Part shown: positions 18,033 through 26,122 of the stretch, piece after piece | How positions within the stretch are numbered: position 1 is the stretch's first letter | Layout of the letters: each line of letters starts with the position of its first letter | DNA from: Rhodocyclaceae bacterium | Lineage (GTDB): Bacteria > Pseudomonadota > Gammaproteobacteria > Burkholderiales > Rhodocyclaceae | Assembly: GCA_016718525.1 (NCBI GenBank) | Contig: JADKDD010000002.1 | Location: forward strand, 310,001 to 374,000 | Length of the DNA: 64,000 bases | Direction of reading: 5' to 3' | The notes under the pieces: generated by a model | The model's input: the letters and a program-made list of their open reading frames with translations, nothing else | What the model was told of the DNA's origin: nothing | Database searches by the model: none | Made by a program: the position numbers and the translations under genes

Positions 18033-18224
18033 ATGTGGAAACTCATCGTTGGATTTGTTGCTTTCGCCGGACTCGCCTTGTGGGTGTTGATGAACAGCGG
18101 ACCGGTCGATATCGGCGGCGAACATGCCGCTCAGGAAGCGATGCATAAGAGTGCTCCACCTGCGCCAGCCGCTGCACCAACTGGCGCTACCACTGCGCCA
18201 GCGGGAGCAGCGACCAAACCGTAG
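18033..18224 (+). CDS. small membrane-anchored protein, Ala/Pro-rich tail
   Basis: 63 residues starting at an ATG with a good AAAGGAG site (18019-18025). One transmembrane helix (KLIVGFVAFAGLALWVLM, residues 3-20) is followed by DIGGEHAAQEAMHK and a low-complexity Ala/Pro/Thr tail. It is 20 bp after the MHS transporter stop and before a terminator, so it is cotranscribed. Function unknown; a transporter accessory peptide is one possibility. Confidence 0.7.
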   Translation: MWKLIVGFVAFAGLALWVLMNSGPVDIGGEHAAQEAMHKSAPPAPAAAPTGATTAPAGAATKP

Positions 18225-18247
18225 TTGAGTTGTATTTGGTCAAACAG

Positions 18248-18269
18248 AAAACCCGCTTCTGCGGGTTTT
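18248..18269. terminator. intrinsic terminator
   Basis: Perfect 9-bp arms AAAACCCGC and GCGGGTTTT around TTCT, followed by more T. It ends the MHS transporter/63-residue operon. Confidence 0.92.
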
Positions 18270-18282
18270 TTCATTCATGGGT

Positions 18283-18347
18283 CAGTTGGTGCTGGTGAGA
18301 CGGCGAGGTCAATGGGCCGGAGGTGCGCCGAAGAGGGTACGCCGTCA
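18283..18347 (+). repeat. dispersed repeat, long form
   Basis: 65 bp starting CAGTTGGTGCTGGTGA and ending GGTACGCCGTCA. Internal GACGGCG (from 18299) and terminal CGCCGTC are inverse complements, so a 7-bp stem with a long loop can form. The two ends equal the two halves of the 26 bp short form, so short copies look like this element with about 40 bp of centre deleted. It lies between a terminator and the LuxR regulator gene. Confidence 0.85.
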
Positions 18348-18430
18348 GTGGCGTAACTGTAAAGGCCATCCAATACTCATTCGGCGCATCACTGCTTGAC
18401 AAGCCACACTCAGAAGTTACTCTGTTTGCC

Positions 18431-21109
18431 ATGACAAGTTCATCGCCAAGTCGCCATGACACGCTGCTACGCATCAAGGCAGCGCCACCCCGCCCGCGGC
18501 GTTGGTGGTTACAACGAGGTCGTCTGCTGGCGCGCTTCGCAAATTTACGTGAGCGCCCCCTGCTCGCCGTGCAGGCGCCGGCGGGCTTTGGCAAGACCAG
18601 TCTGTTGGCGAGCTTGCGCCGCGAATGGCTGGCTAGTGGCGCCTATGTGAGTTGGCTGACGCTCGACGAGCGCGACGATCCATCCCGTTTTGTCGAAGGT
18701 TTGTTGCTTAGTCTGACCACCGCGCTGGGCAATCCCCCGGCACTTGCGGCACTGCGCAGAGAGCTGTCCATCGGTGCAGATCCCCATGAAATTGTGGGAC
18801 GGTTGCTCGCACTTCTTGCTGATCAGGCGCACCCGGTGGTCATGATTTTCGATGACTTGCATGCCTTGCCTGAGGTGGTCACCACCGAAATGCTGCCTTA
18901 CATCGTGCTCAACATGCCTGCCAATGTGCATACGCTGGTGGGCAGCCGGCATGCGCTGCCCAGTGATGCGCGCGATCTCCTGCAACGCGGAGACCTGGCG
19001 CTGCTTGATCAGGATGACCTTCGATTTCGTGTCGAGGAAAGTCTGGAGTTGCTGCGCGCGCGTTTTGGCAACGATATCGACGCTGACACCGCAGCTCGAG
19101 TGCATGACGCGGTAGGCGGGTGGCCGCTTGGCGTTCAACTGGCCATCAGCGTGGCCGAGCGATCCGATGCCCCTGTTGCCATGCTGACCAGCCTGGGTGC
19201 GCATGGCGTCGACCTTCGCTTGCATGCAGCCGATGCCATGCTGGGGAGCCTGGAACCAACGATGCAGGAATTTCTGGTCACGCTGGTGCCGCTCGATCGA
19301 CTTCACCCTGACCTGTGTGTATTGATGACCGGTCGTGATGACGCGCCGGCGGTGCTCTCGCGGCTCAACAATGAAACCCCGGTGCTTCACGCTGCCGAGG
19401 GGCAAGACTGGTACCGCATGCACGCGGTATGCCGGCACGCGCTACGTCAGCGCTTTGATGCTCTTCCTGCCGGCCGGCGCAAGACCTTGCATTGGCGTGC
19501 TGCGCAATGGCTGCACGATCGCCAGTTGCTGGATGAAGCAGCCGAACATGCGCTGGCTGCGGAGCGCAGTGCCATCGCCTATGAATGGATCGCGCAGGGC
19601 TTGCACGACATGGTTTTGGGCACACGCTTTGCAGCGGCCCTGGGCTGGCTGGAACGGCTCCCGCACGAAGCATTGACCCGTTATCCGGCGCTCGGTCTGG
19701 CCGCTGCGATTGCCAACACGCTGACCTACCAGCATGAAGCGGCGGCGGCGCAACTCGCGGCCCTGGACAAGGTTGAGCTGACGGTTGCACAGCGATTCGA
19801 GCTGTTGCAGGCTAGTGGCGCGCTCGCCCATTACCGTGATGATTACACGACCATTGCTGAGGTGGCCGCGAATGTTGGTGAGGTGCCGGAACACACCGAT
19901 ACCGCAATGCGCGCGGCGCACATCGACATGCTGGTTTGTCTGGCGCTGCACCGTGGCAATACGGCTGCCGCACGCTATGAATTGCGCATGCATCATTGGC
20001 CGGCGCGCAATCAACCGCTTGACTACGGGCAGTGCTATGCGCAGTTTTTCCGTGCCTATACCGATTGGCTGGATGGTTGTGTGAGCGCTGCAGAAGCACA
20101 TCTGGCGCCCCACCAACTGGCGGTCGAAGATCGCTTCGGGCGGCGCTCCGTGCCGGCGAGCCTGCTCGCTTCGCTATATGCCGCAGTGCTCTGGGACAGT
20201 GGTCGCTCAGCTGATGCGGAGGCCATGCTGGCCGACCGGCTGGATATTGTCGAACGCACCAGTTCGCCCATCGCCGTGGCATTGGCCTACCGGACCTTGA
20301 TACGCGCGGCCCGCCAGCGGGGGGCGCGGGCACGCGCCGACGAGCTAATCGGCAATCTTTCCGAACTGGGACAGCGGCGCGGGCTACCGCGTCTGGTAAT
20401 TGTGGCGCTGATCGAGCAACTGCGGATCGAAGTCGCGACTCCGGCCAACCAGACCTACGTGACCACGCTGGAGCGGTTGCGCCGCTATCGTCGCGAAAGC
20501 GAGTTTGTCGAACGTTATGACCTTACGGCGCGCCTTGATCTGGTCGTGGCCATGGCCGACGCCCGCGTTGCGCTTTGCCTGCGCGACGACGTCGCGGCCG
20601 CAGAATCGCTGGCCGACCTGCAACGCATCATGGGGCCCGTGTGGCCGACACGTGACCGTATGGAAGCGCAGGTGCTGGAGGCGATGCTGGCGGCATCGCG
20701 CGGCGAAGCCTACGCAGAAGCGCTCGCTACGCTGTCCGCTACCGCGGCCGACCTGGGTTGGCATCGGCTGCTGGCGGACAGCAGCGTTGAGCCGGCTGAG
20801 CTAGCCGGTGCAACGCAGCAACCTGTGCCCCGATTATCACCCCGTACCCCGGTAACAGCTGCGCCACAGCGCCCGGCACCGGTGGTGCGCAGCGTGCTGC
20901 TTACCGACAAGGAAGGTGACGTGCTGAGCCTGCTGGCACGCAACTACACCAACAAGGAAATCGCCCGCGCGCTTGATATCGGCGGCGAAACCGCCAAGTG
21001 GCATGTCAAGAACATCGCCAGCAAGCTCAGTGCCGGCGGACGTCGGCATATCGTTGAACGCGCGCGCTTACTCGGCTTGTTGACCGCAGACTCCATCTTG
21101 CCGGGCTGA
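18431..21109 (+). CDS. MalT/AlkS-like LuxR-family ATP-dependent regulator
   Basis: 892-residue STAND-class activator. The N-terminal NTPase has Walker A QAPAGFGKTSLLASL and a Walker B-like VVMIFDDLHAL. A winged-helix and helical-repeat sensor region of about 600 residues follows, then a C-terminal LuxR DNA-binding domain (LTDKEGDVLSLLARNYTNKEIARALDIGGETAKWHVKNI). Relatives (MalT, AlkS, AcoK) bind an inducer plus ATP and activate catabolic operons. It is convergent with the adjacent aldolase/dehydrogenase/hydroxylase operon, so it is the obvious candidate regulator of that pathway, but this is inferred. The ATG at 18431 is preferred to a longer frame that would start inside the upstream repeat. 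Confidence 0.9.
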   Translation: MTSSSPSRHDTLLRIKAAPPRPRRWWLQRGRLLARFANLRERPLLAVQAPAGFGKTSLLASLRREWLASGAYVSWLTLDERDDPSRFVEGLLLSLTTALGNPPALAALRRELSIGADPHEIVGRLLALLADQAHPVVMIFDDLHALPEVVTTEMLPYIVLNMPANVHTLVGSRHALPSDARDLLQRGDLALLDQDDLRFRVEESLELLRARFGNDIDADTAARVHDAVGGWPLGVQLAISVAERSDAPVAMLTSLGAHGVDLRLHAADAMLGSLEPTMQEFLVTLVPLDRLHPDLCVLMTGRDDAPAVLSRLNNETPVLHAAEGQDWYRMHAVCRHALRQRFDALPAGRRKTLHWRAAQWLHDRQLLDEAAEHALAAERSAIAYEWIAQGLHDMVLGTRFAAALGWLERLPHEALTRYPALGLAAAIANTLTYQHEAAAAQLAALDKVELTVAQRFELLQASGALAHYRDDYTTIAEVAANVGEVPEHTDTAMRAAHIDMLVCLALHRGNTAAARYELRMHHWPARNQPLDYGQCYAQFFRAYTDWLDGCVSAAEAHLAPHQLAVEDRFGRRSVPASLLASLYAAVLWDSGRSADAEAMLADRLDIVERTSSPIAVALAYRTLIRAARQRGARARADELIGNLSELGQRRGLPRLVIVALIEQLRIEVATPANQTYVTTLERLRRYRRESEFVERYDLTARLDLVVAMADARVALCLRDDVAAAESLADLQRIMGPVWPTRDRMEAQVLEAMLAASRGEAYAEALATLSATAADLGWHRLLADSSVEPAELAGATQQPVPRLSPRTPVTAAPQRPAPVVRSVLLTDKEGDVLSLLARNYTNKEIARALDIGGETAKWHVKNIASKLSAGGRRHIVERARLLGLLTADSILPG

Positions 21110-21117
21110 TCTCAGAC

Positions 21118-21258
21118 TCAGATCTGCTGCGCCCACGCCGAAAGGCAGGCAAGCAGCAGCGCCCATGTGCCAAGCCACAGCGCCAGACCCGAGCAGGTCT
21201 GACGCTTGCTGGTGCCCGCCGCACCCGCGTGATCGGCTGCGAGGTTGGGGGCGTTCAT
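21118..21258 (-). CDS. 46-residue single-span membrane peptide, coupled to aldolase gene
   Basis: Too short for routine ORF calling. The ATG at 21258 overlaps the aldolase stop as ATGA. The frame runs 46 codons to TGA at 21118, beginning MNAPNLAADHAGAAGTSK. A hydrophobic stretch (SGLALWLGTWALLLACLSAW, residues 24-43) could span the membrane or be a signal. It ends 8 bp from the convergent regulator gene. The overlap suggests genuine translational coupling, but without relatives it could be chance in high-GC DNA. Confidence 0.5.
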   Translation of the reverse strand: MNAPNLAADHAGAAGTSKRQTCSGLALWLGTWALLLACLSAWAQQI

Positions 21259-22286
21259 GCGGGCAGCAGGCCGCGCTGCCGCGCCAGTGTCAATGCCGTG
21301 TCCTCGATCATGTCTTCCTGCCCGCCGACCATGCCGCGCCGGCCCAGTTCCACCAGCAGTTCGCGCGCCGTGATGCCGTATTTCTTCTCGGCGCGTTTGG
21401 CGAACAGCAGGAAGGATGAATAGACTCCGGCGTACCCCAGCGTCATCGAATCGCGATCAACGCGGATCGGGTGATCCATGATCGGCACCACCAGGTCTTC
21501 GGCCACATCGCTGATCTTGAATACGTCGACACCGGTTTCGATGCCCATGCGCGCACAGACGGCGACGAATACTTCGAGCGGTGTGTTGCCGGCCCCGGCG
21601 CCAAGCCCTGCAGCCGCACCGTCGATGCGCGTAGCGCCGTATTCCACTGCGACCAGCGAATTGGCGACGCCCATGGCGAGGTTGTGGTGGCCGTGAAAGC
21701 CTAGTTCCGTTTCGGGCTTGAGCGCCTCACGCAGCGCGCCGAAGCGCGACTTCACGTCTTCGGGCAACATGTAACCGGCCGAGTCGGTGCAGTAAATGCA
21801 GTTGGCACCGTAGCTTTCCATCAGCTTCGCCTGCTGCACCAGTTTCTCGGGCGTGGCCATGTGCGACATCATCAGGAAGCCGACGGTATCCATCTCCATC
21901 TTGCGCGCCAGCGTGATGTGCTGTTCCGACACGTCGGCCTCGGTGCAGTGGGTAGCAACGCGAATGGTATGCACACCCAGTTCGCGCGCCTGCCTGAGGT
22001 GATCGACCGTACCGATGCCGGGCAGCAGCAAGGCCGAGATCTTGGCCTGCTTCATCAGCGGAATGACCGCGCCGAGATATTCCGCGTCGCTGTGGGCCGG
22101 AAAACCGTAGTTCACCGACGAGCCGCCGAGGCCGTCGCCGTGGGTCACTTCAATCAAGGGCACGCCGGCTTCGTCGAGGCCGGTGGCGATGCTTTTCATC
22201 TGGTCCAGTGTCATCAGGTGGCGCTTCGGGTGCATACCGTCGCGCAAGGTCATGTCATGGACGGTGATCTTTTTCGTGATGTTCAT
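21255..22286 (-). CDS. mhpE: 4-hydroxy-2-oxovalerate aldolase
   Basis: 343-residue DmpG/BphI-type class II aldolase that splits 4-hydroxy-2-oxovalerate-type acids into pyruvate and an aldehyde. The catalytic Arg15 and metal-binding Asp16 lie in DMTLRDGMHP. The metal-binding His198 and His200 lie in GFHGHHNLAMG. The C-terminal communication domain that binds the dehydrogenase is present. It follows the acetaldehyde dehydrogenase by 2 bp; the two enzymes form a channelling complex in the family. DmpG, BphI and MhpE are synonymous here. Confidence 0.95.
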   Translation of the reverse strand: MNITKKITVHDMTLRDGMHPKRHLMTLDQMKSIATGLDEAGVPLIEVTHGDGLGGSSVNYGFPAHSDAEYLGAVIPLMKQAKISALLLPGIGTVDHLRQARELGVHTIRVATHCTEADVSEQHITLARKMEMDTVGFLMMSHMATPEKLVQQAKLMESYGANCIYCTDSAGYMLPEDVKSRFGALREALKPETELGFHGHHNLAMGVANSLVAVEYGATRIDGAAAGLGAGAGNTPLEVFVAVCARMGIETGVDVFKISDVAEDLVVPIMDHPIRVDRDSMTLGYAGVYSSFLLFAKRAEKKYGITARELLVELGRRGMVGGQEDMIEDTALTLARQRGLLPA

Positions 22287-22288
22287 GC

Positions 22289-23215
22289 TCAGGCTCCTTC
22301 GGTGGCGGTGGGTTTCAGTTGCAGGCGTCCGGCGAGGATTTCCCCGGCAAAGCGCTCGGCGGTTTGTGCGGCGGCGGCGGTCATGATGTCGAGGTTGCCG
22401 GCGTACTTGGGCAGGTAGTCGCCCAGGCCTTCAACTTCCATGAAGATCGAGACGCGCTTGCCGTCGAAGACCGGACCATTGACCAGCTTGTAGCCGGGCA
22501 CGTAGCGCTGTACTTCCTTGACCATGGCCTGCACCGAGGCGTTGATGGCCGCTTGATCAGGTTCACCTTCGACCAGGCAATGCACCGTGTCACGCATGAT
22601 CAGCGGTGGTTCGGCCGGGTTGATGATGATGATGGCCTTGCCTTTTTCGGCACCACCGACGCGCTCGATGGCCCCCGAGGTAGTGCGGGTGAATTCGTCG
22701 ATGTTCTTGCGCGTGCCCGGCCCGGCCGAGCGTGACGAAATGGTGGCGATAATCTCGGCGTAAGGCACCTTCTGCACCCGCGACACGGCGGCCACCAGTG
22801 GAATCGTGGCCTGGCCGCCACAGGTGACCATGTTCACGTTCATCTCGCCCGAGCTGATATGGCTGTCGAGATTGACCGGTGGCACGCAGTAGGGGCCGAT
22901 GGCCGCCGGTGTCAGGTCGATCATCAACACGCCCAGCGCATTGAGCTTGCGGCTGTTCTCGGCATGCACATAGGCCGAGGTGGCGTCGAAGGCGATCTGC
23001 ACGCCATCGGCCAGCACGTGCGGCAGCAGGCCATCGACGCCCTCTGCCGTGGTCTTGATGCCCATCTCGGCGGCGCGCTTCAGGCCGTCCGATTGCGGGT
23101 CAATGCCGACCATCCACACCGGTTCCAGCACCGGGCTGCGCTTGAGTTTGGCGAGCAGGTCGGTGCCGATGTTGCCCGGCCCGATCAGTGCGCATTTGAT
23201 TTTCTTCTGGCTCAT
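22289..23215 (-). CDS. mhpF: acetaldehyde dehydrogenase (acylating)
   Basis: 308-residue CoA-acylating enzyme that turns the aldehyde released by the aldolase into acyl-CoA using NAD+. It has the Rossmann start CALIGPGNIGTDL (residues 8-20), the catalytic Cys132 in NMVTCGGQATIPLV, and DATSAYVHAEN. The length and cysteine position match DmpF/BphJ. It is the partner of the adjacent aldolase and lies 82 bp downstream of the hydroxylase, with a short dispersed repeat in the gap. Confidence 0.95.
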   Translation of the reverse strand: MSQKKIKCALIGPGNIGTDLLAKLKRSPVLEPVWMVGIDPQSDGLKRAAEMGIKTTAEGVDGLLPHVLADGVQIAFDATSAYVHAENSRKLNALGVLMIDLTPAAIGPYCVPPVNLDSHISSGEMNVNMVTCGGQATIPLVAAVSRVQKVPYAEIIATISSRSAGPGTRKNIDEFTRTTSGAIERVGGAEKGKAIIIINPAEPPLIMRDTVHCLVEGEPDQAAINASVQAMVKEVQRYVPGYKLVNGPVFDGKRVSIFMEVEGLGDYLPKYAGNLDIMTAAAAQTAERFAGEILAGRLQLKPTATEGA

Positions 23216-23267
23216 CTGTGATGCTCCTCGTGGTTGTTGTTGGTGTTCTGATTGCGTAATGGCTCGC

Positions 23268-23293
23268 CAGTTGGTGCTGGTAACACGCCGTTA
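23268..23293 (+). repeat. dispersed repeat, short form
   Basis: 26 bp starting CAGTTGGTGCTGG and ending ACACGCCGTTA. It sits between the hydroxylase stop (23298) and the dehydrogenase start in the same operon. Confidence 0.88.
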
Positions 23294-23297
23294 TTCC

Positions 23298-24977
23298 TCA
23301 GGCGCCCTGAAACTGAGCCTGAACGTAACGGGTGACTTCACGCATTTCCTGCGCCGGCTTCTGCGCCAGGACAAAGCGGTCGGGGCGGATCACCGCCACC
23401 TGGCCGCGGCCACAGGCAAGCAGTCCGGCATGGTCGTTGAACCACTTGTCCAGCGTGCCGGTCATGCATTCGACTTCGATCAGTTCGCCGTCTTCCGATT
23501 TGGGAATGCCGTTGCCGCCAGGACGCTGGCCGGCCGGCCAGGCGCACAGGTAGCGGGTGCCCAGTTCGTCCCACAATTTGCGTTCGCTCGGGTTGAGTGT
23601 GGTGCGCGGATCAATGCCGTTGCCGATCAGGGCAAAGCCGGAACCGAGCAGGTCGTCCAGGCGCACATGCTTGCCGTCCAGGGTGCGCACATTGGGCTGG
23701 ATCATCATCTTGCCTTCGGCGCCGAAGAGGCCGCGGGGCATGCCGATACGCAAACCGGCAGGCAGCTCGGGGCGCGGCTTGAAACCCATGTCGTCGATGT
23801 ATTTGCCCAGCCAGGGGGTGGCGCGCGCAATGCTGGCGAGGGTATTGCGCGTCCACACCGCCAGCGGATTACGCAGCGAAACGATGTGACCAAGCTGTAC
23901 CGAAATCTTGAGCATCTTCTGGTAGTGCGCCAGACGCTCGCGCTGATAGCTGTCGAGCAGTTTCGGGCTGGCGTGACCCTTGAGCACCTGAATCAGTTTC
24001 CAGGCCAGGTTGCTGGCATCACGCATGCCCGAGTTCATCCCCTGGCCGAAGAACTGCGGGTTCATGTGGGCCGCGTCGCCGCACAGCAGCACGCGCCCTT
24101 CGCGCCAACGCTCGGCCACCAGGCCGTTAAAGCTATACACCAGTGCGCGGATGATCTCCACTTCGTCCGGATTGACGAACTTGCTGATCAGGCGACGCAC
24201 GGTTTCGGGGGCTTCCATCTGCTCCTTGGTTTCGCCGGGCAGCAGCATGAATTCGAAACGATGGTGGCCGTTGGGTTGCGGGCAGTTGAGGTGCGGGCGC
24301 TTGGGGTCGCAGTAATAGTTGAAGTAGGGCAAGTGACGCGGTGTCGCGGGGCACTTGATGTCGATCACCAGCCATTGGTCCGGGTATTTGCGGCCCGACA
24401 TCTTGATGCCGTGCAACTCGCGCACCGGGCTGCGGCCGCCGTCGCAGGCCACCACGTAATCGGCGCGCACGGTATTGACGGTTTCGGAGAAGGTGGGTGC
24501 CTTCGGGTCGCAGCCGGCGACGGCGGCGCGGTAGCCGACGGTAACGCCACCGGAATCCTGCTTCACATCACAGACCATGCAACCCATGCGCGTTTCGACG
24601 TTGGTAAAGCGCGTGGTGCCCTTGCGCAGCACGTCTTCAAGCGTCGGCTGATAGTGGAAGGCCATGGGCGAGCGCCAGTAGCTGCGGTCTTTGGGGCTGA
24701 TGTTGGCGAGCAGGCGGCCGTCGGGCAGCACGAAATTGGCCACCAGATCCATCACCAGGTTGGGGGCGATTTCTTCATCCAGACCCATCGCCTGATAGAC
24801 GCGCATCGATTCGTCGTCGACTGCCACGGCACGCGGCAGGCCGTAGGGCGTGAGGTCGCGTTCCAGCATCAGGGTCCGCACGCCGGCCTGGCCCAGCAGG
24901 TTGGCCAGCGACAGGCCGATCGGCCCCATGCCGACAATGACGACCTGATATTCAGCGGTTTTTTGTGGGGTGTTCAT
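23298..24977 (-). CDS. FAD aromatic hydroxylase, MhpA-like
   Basis: 559-residue class A flavoprotein monooxygenase resembling 3-(3-hydroxyphenyl)propionate hydroxylase. FAD site: VVIVGMGPIGLSLANLLGQAG (about residues 12-32) with an acidic strand end (TLMLERD). NAD(P)H/FAD motif: DYVVACDGGRSPVRE. FAD-ribityl motif: GRVLLCGDAAHMNPQFFGQGMNSGMRDA. A C-terminal thioredoxin-like region follows. It would convert a phenol to the catechol that the extradiol dioxygenase opens. MNTPQKTAEYQ at 24977 is chosen because the extra upstream frame is not family-like. The phenol substrate is unknown. Confidence 0.9.
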   Translation of the reverse strand: MNTPQKTAEYQVVIVGMGPIGLSLANLLGQAGVRTLMLERDLTPYGLPRAVAVDDESMRVYQAMGLDEEIAPNLVMDLVANFVLPDGRLLANISPKDRSYWRSPMAFHYQPTLEDVLRKGTTRFTNVETRMGCMVCDVKQDSGGVTVGYRAAVAGCDPKAPTFSETVNTVRADYVVACDGGRSPVRELHGIKMSGRKYPDQWLVIDIKCPATPRHLPYFNYYCDPKRPHLNCPQPNGHHRFEFMLLPGETKEQMEAPETVRRLISKFVNPDEVEIIRALVYSFNGLVAERWREGRVLLCGDAAHMNPQFFGQGMNSGMRDASNLAWKLIQVLKGHASPKLLDSYQRERLAHYQKMLKISVQLGHIVSLRNPLAVWTRNTLASIARATPWLGKYIDDMGFKPRPELPAGLRIGMPRGLFGAEGKMMIQPNVRTLDGKHVRLDDLLGSGFALIGNGIDPRTTLNPSERKLWDELGTRYLCAWPAGQRPGGNGIPKSEDGELIEVECMTGTLDKWFNDHAGLLACGRGQVAVIRPDRFVLAQKPAQEMREVTRYVQAQFQGA

Positions 24978-25400
24978 GAACTGGCTCCTCGAAATATTGT
25001 TTTGGATTCGCTGGACCGGACAGGTGCTGAACCGACGCCGGTTGACGCTGCGTATGAAACCGCGAAGCCAAAACTTTTCCGCCCCCCACTTTTGGGGGCG
25101 ATGAGGGCAGAACGGGGAGTGGGGCAAGTCCTAAAGGGAGTGCCCTCGGTCATCGGGATGGTTAAGCGGCGGTTGGCCTGTAGACGCCAACGGCCGCATA
25201 TTCACGGTCCTACTTCCGCCTCAGACTGATAGCTGTCCTTCGGATTTCTCGAAAGCAATCGTTTAACGTTCAGGCCAAACCTTTACCTTCTATTTTGGAC
25301 TTCGATTTGCGCGAGAGTTAAGTCGCCGGCGAACAACCACACGCACGACCAGTCTGGGTGTAAACATTGATGCGGTACCTGTTATCACCTGCGCCCATTG
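24978..25400. promoter_or_regulatory. upstream region of hydroxylase operon with G/C-run inverted repeat
   Basis: About 420 bp without a convincing intact gene. It contains a perfect inverted repeat, CGCCCCC (25080-25086) and GGGGGCG (25094-25100), around a 7-nt loop about 100 bp upstream of the hydroxylase start. TTCCGCCCCCCA at 25077-25088 recurs exactly at 40977-40988, upstream of the dioxygenase gene. A site for the LuxR-type or another pathway regulator is plausible. Confidence 0.5.
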
Positions 25401-25437
25401 TTGGCTCAGTGACGGCGCAGCTAAGGCATGCACTTTG
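25401..25437 (+). repeat. 37 bp duplicated sequence, copy 1
   Basis: Matches 27649-27685 at 30 of 37 positions. All seven differences are transitions. Core: TGACGGCGC, then AAGGCATGCA. It directly abuts the point where homology to a sigma-54 activator begins. Confidence 0.7.
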
Positions 25438-25876
25438 CGAGCGAGCGGAAGACATCGAGTTATTGAGCGCACACTTTGTCGCGGAATACGCGCGTCGCTA
25501 TCGCAAGGGGCGGATGACACTTTCTACGGATGCGCTCGACTACCTTCGTGGCTACGAATACGAAGGCAATGTCCGCGAGTTGCAGGGCATGATCGAGCGA
25601 GCGGTTGTGGTGTGCGAGGCAAAGCGCATCACCGCACATGATCTGTTGGTAACACCAGGTGGCGCCCAGAAGACGCGCACTGAAGGCCAGGGCATGCCTT
25701 TCGCCGAAGCGAAAACGCTGAAGTGCCTGGAAGATGAATACATTGAATACGTGTATAAAAAAACCAGGGGATCCATCAAGGAGTGCAGTGCGATATTGGG
25801 GATTGATCGCACCACACTTTGGCGGCGCATCAAGGAGCAACGCATGGCTGATCTGGCCCGAACGCCTGTTGGCTAA
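25438..25876 (+). pseudogene. truncated sigma-54-dependent (NtrC-family) activator, C-terminal remnant
   Basis: Only the end of an enhancer-binding protein survives. The AAA+ lid begins at ERAEDIELLSAHFVAEYARRY and continues through the conserved GNVRELQGMIERAVV. A linker and a Fis-type helix-turn-helix follow (CLEDEYIEYVYKKTRGSIKECSAILGIDRTTLWRRIKEQRM). The Walker A, GAFTGA and sensor segments (about 200 residues) and the receiver or input domain are missing. The open frame extends upstream to 25367 through the unrelated 37 bp repeat. Without the ATPase core it cannot activate sigma-54 promoters, although the DNA-binding part could still be made. Confidence 0.85.
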
Positions 25877-25991
25877 GGCCTGACTCCCACGCAGGCACCC
25901 GCAGCTGCCTTGTTTGTGGCAGCCTGGTTCCGCGCCCGCCGAGTACGGTCGATGCAGCATCTGCGCTTATCCCCATGGCGTGGTCAATCGC

Positions 25992-26016
25992 CAGTTGGTG
26001 CTGGTGATACGCCGTA
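25992..26016 (+). repeat. dispersed repeat, short form
   Basis: 25 bp starting CAGTTGGTGCTGGTGA and ending TACGCCGTA. It lies in the 246 bp gap between the activator remnant and the convergent VOC/SRPBCC gene. Confidence 0.82.
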
Positions 26017-26122
26017 TCGGGATTGCGGCGAGTTCTTGGGCTCTCGCTACACGCCTTACGCTTCAACAACACCCGCCAACCAAGTGTCCTCAGGTGGCGG
26101 CGATTCTCAGTGGCGCTTAAGC

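Noticed and set aside
22980..25229. 749-codon plus-strand open frame
   Set aside because: It is antisense to the acetaldehyde dehydrogenase and flavin hydroxylase genes; the protein is His/Ala/Gln-rich without domain features, a usual artefact of GC-rich codon bias.
25367..25876. A complete 169-residue regulator gene
   Set aside because: The first 24 codons are the 37 bp repeat and flanking non-homologous DNA, and the ATPase core is missing; treated as a remnant.
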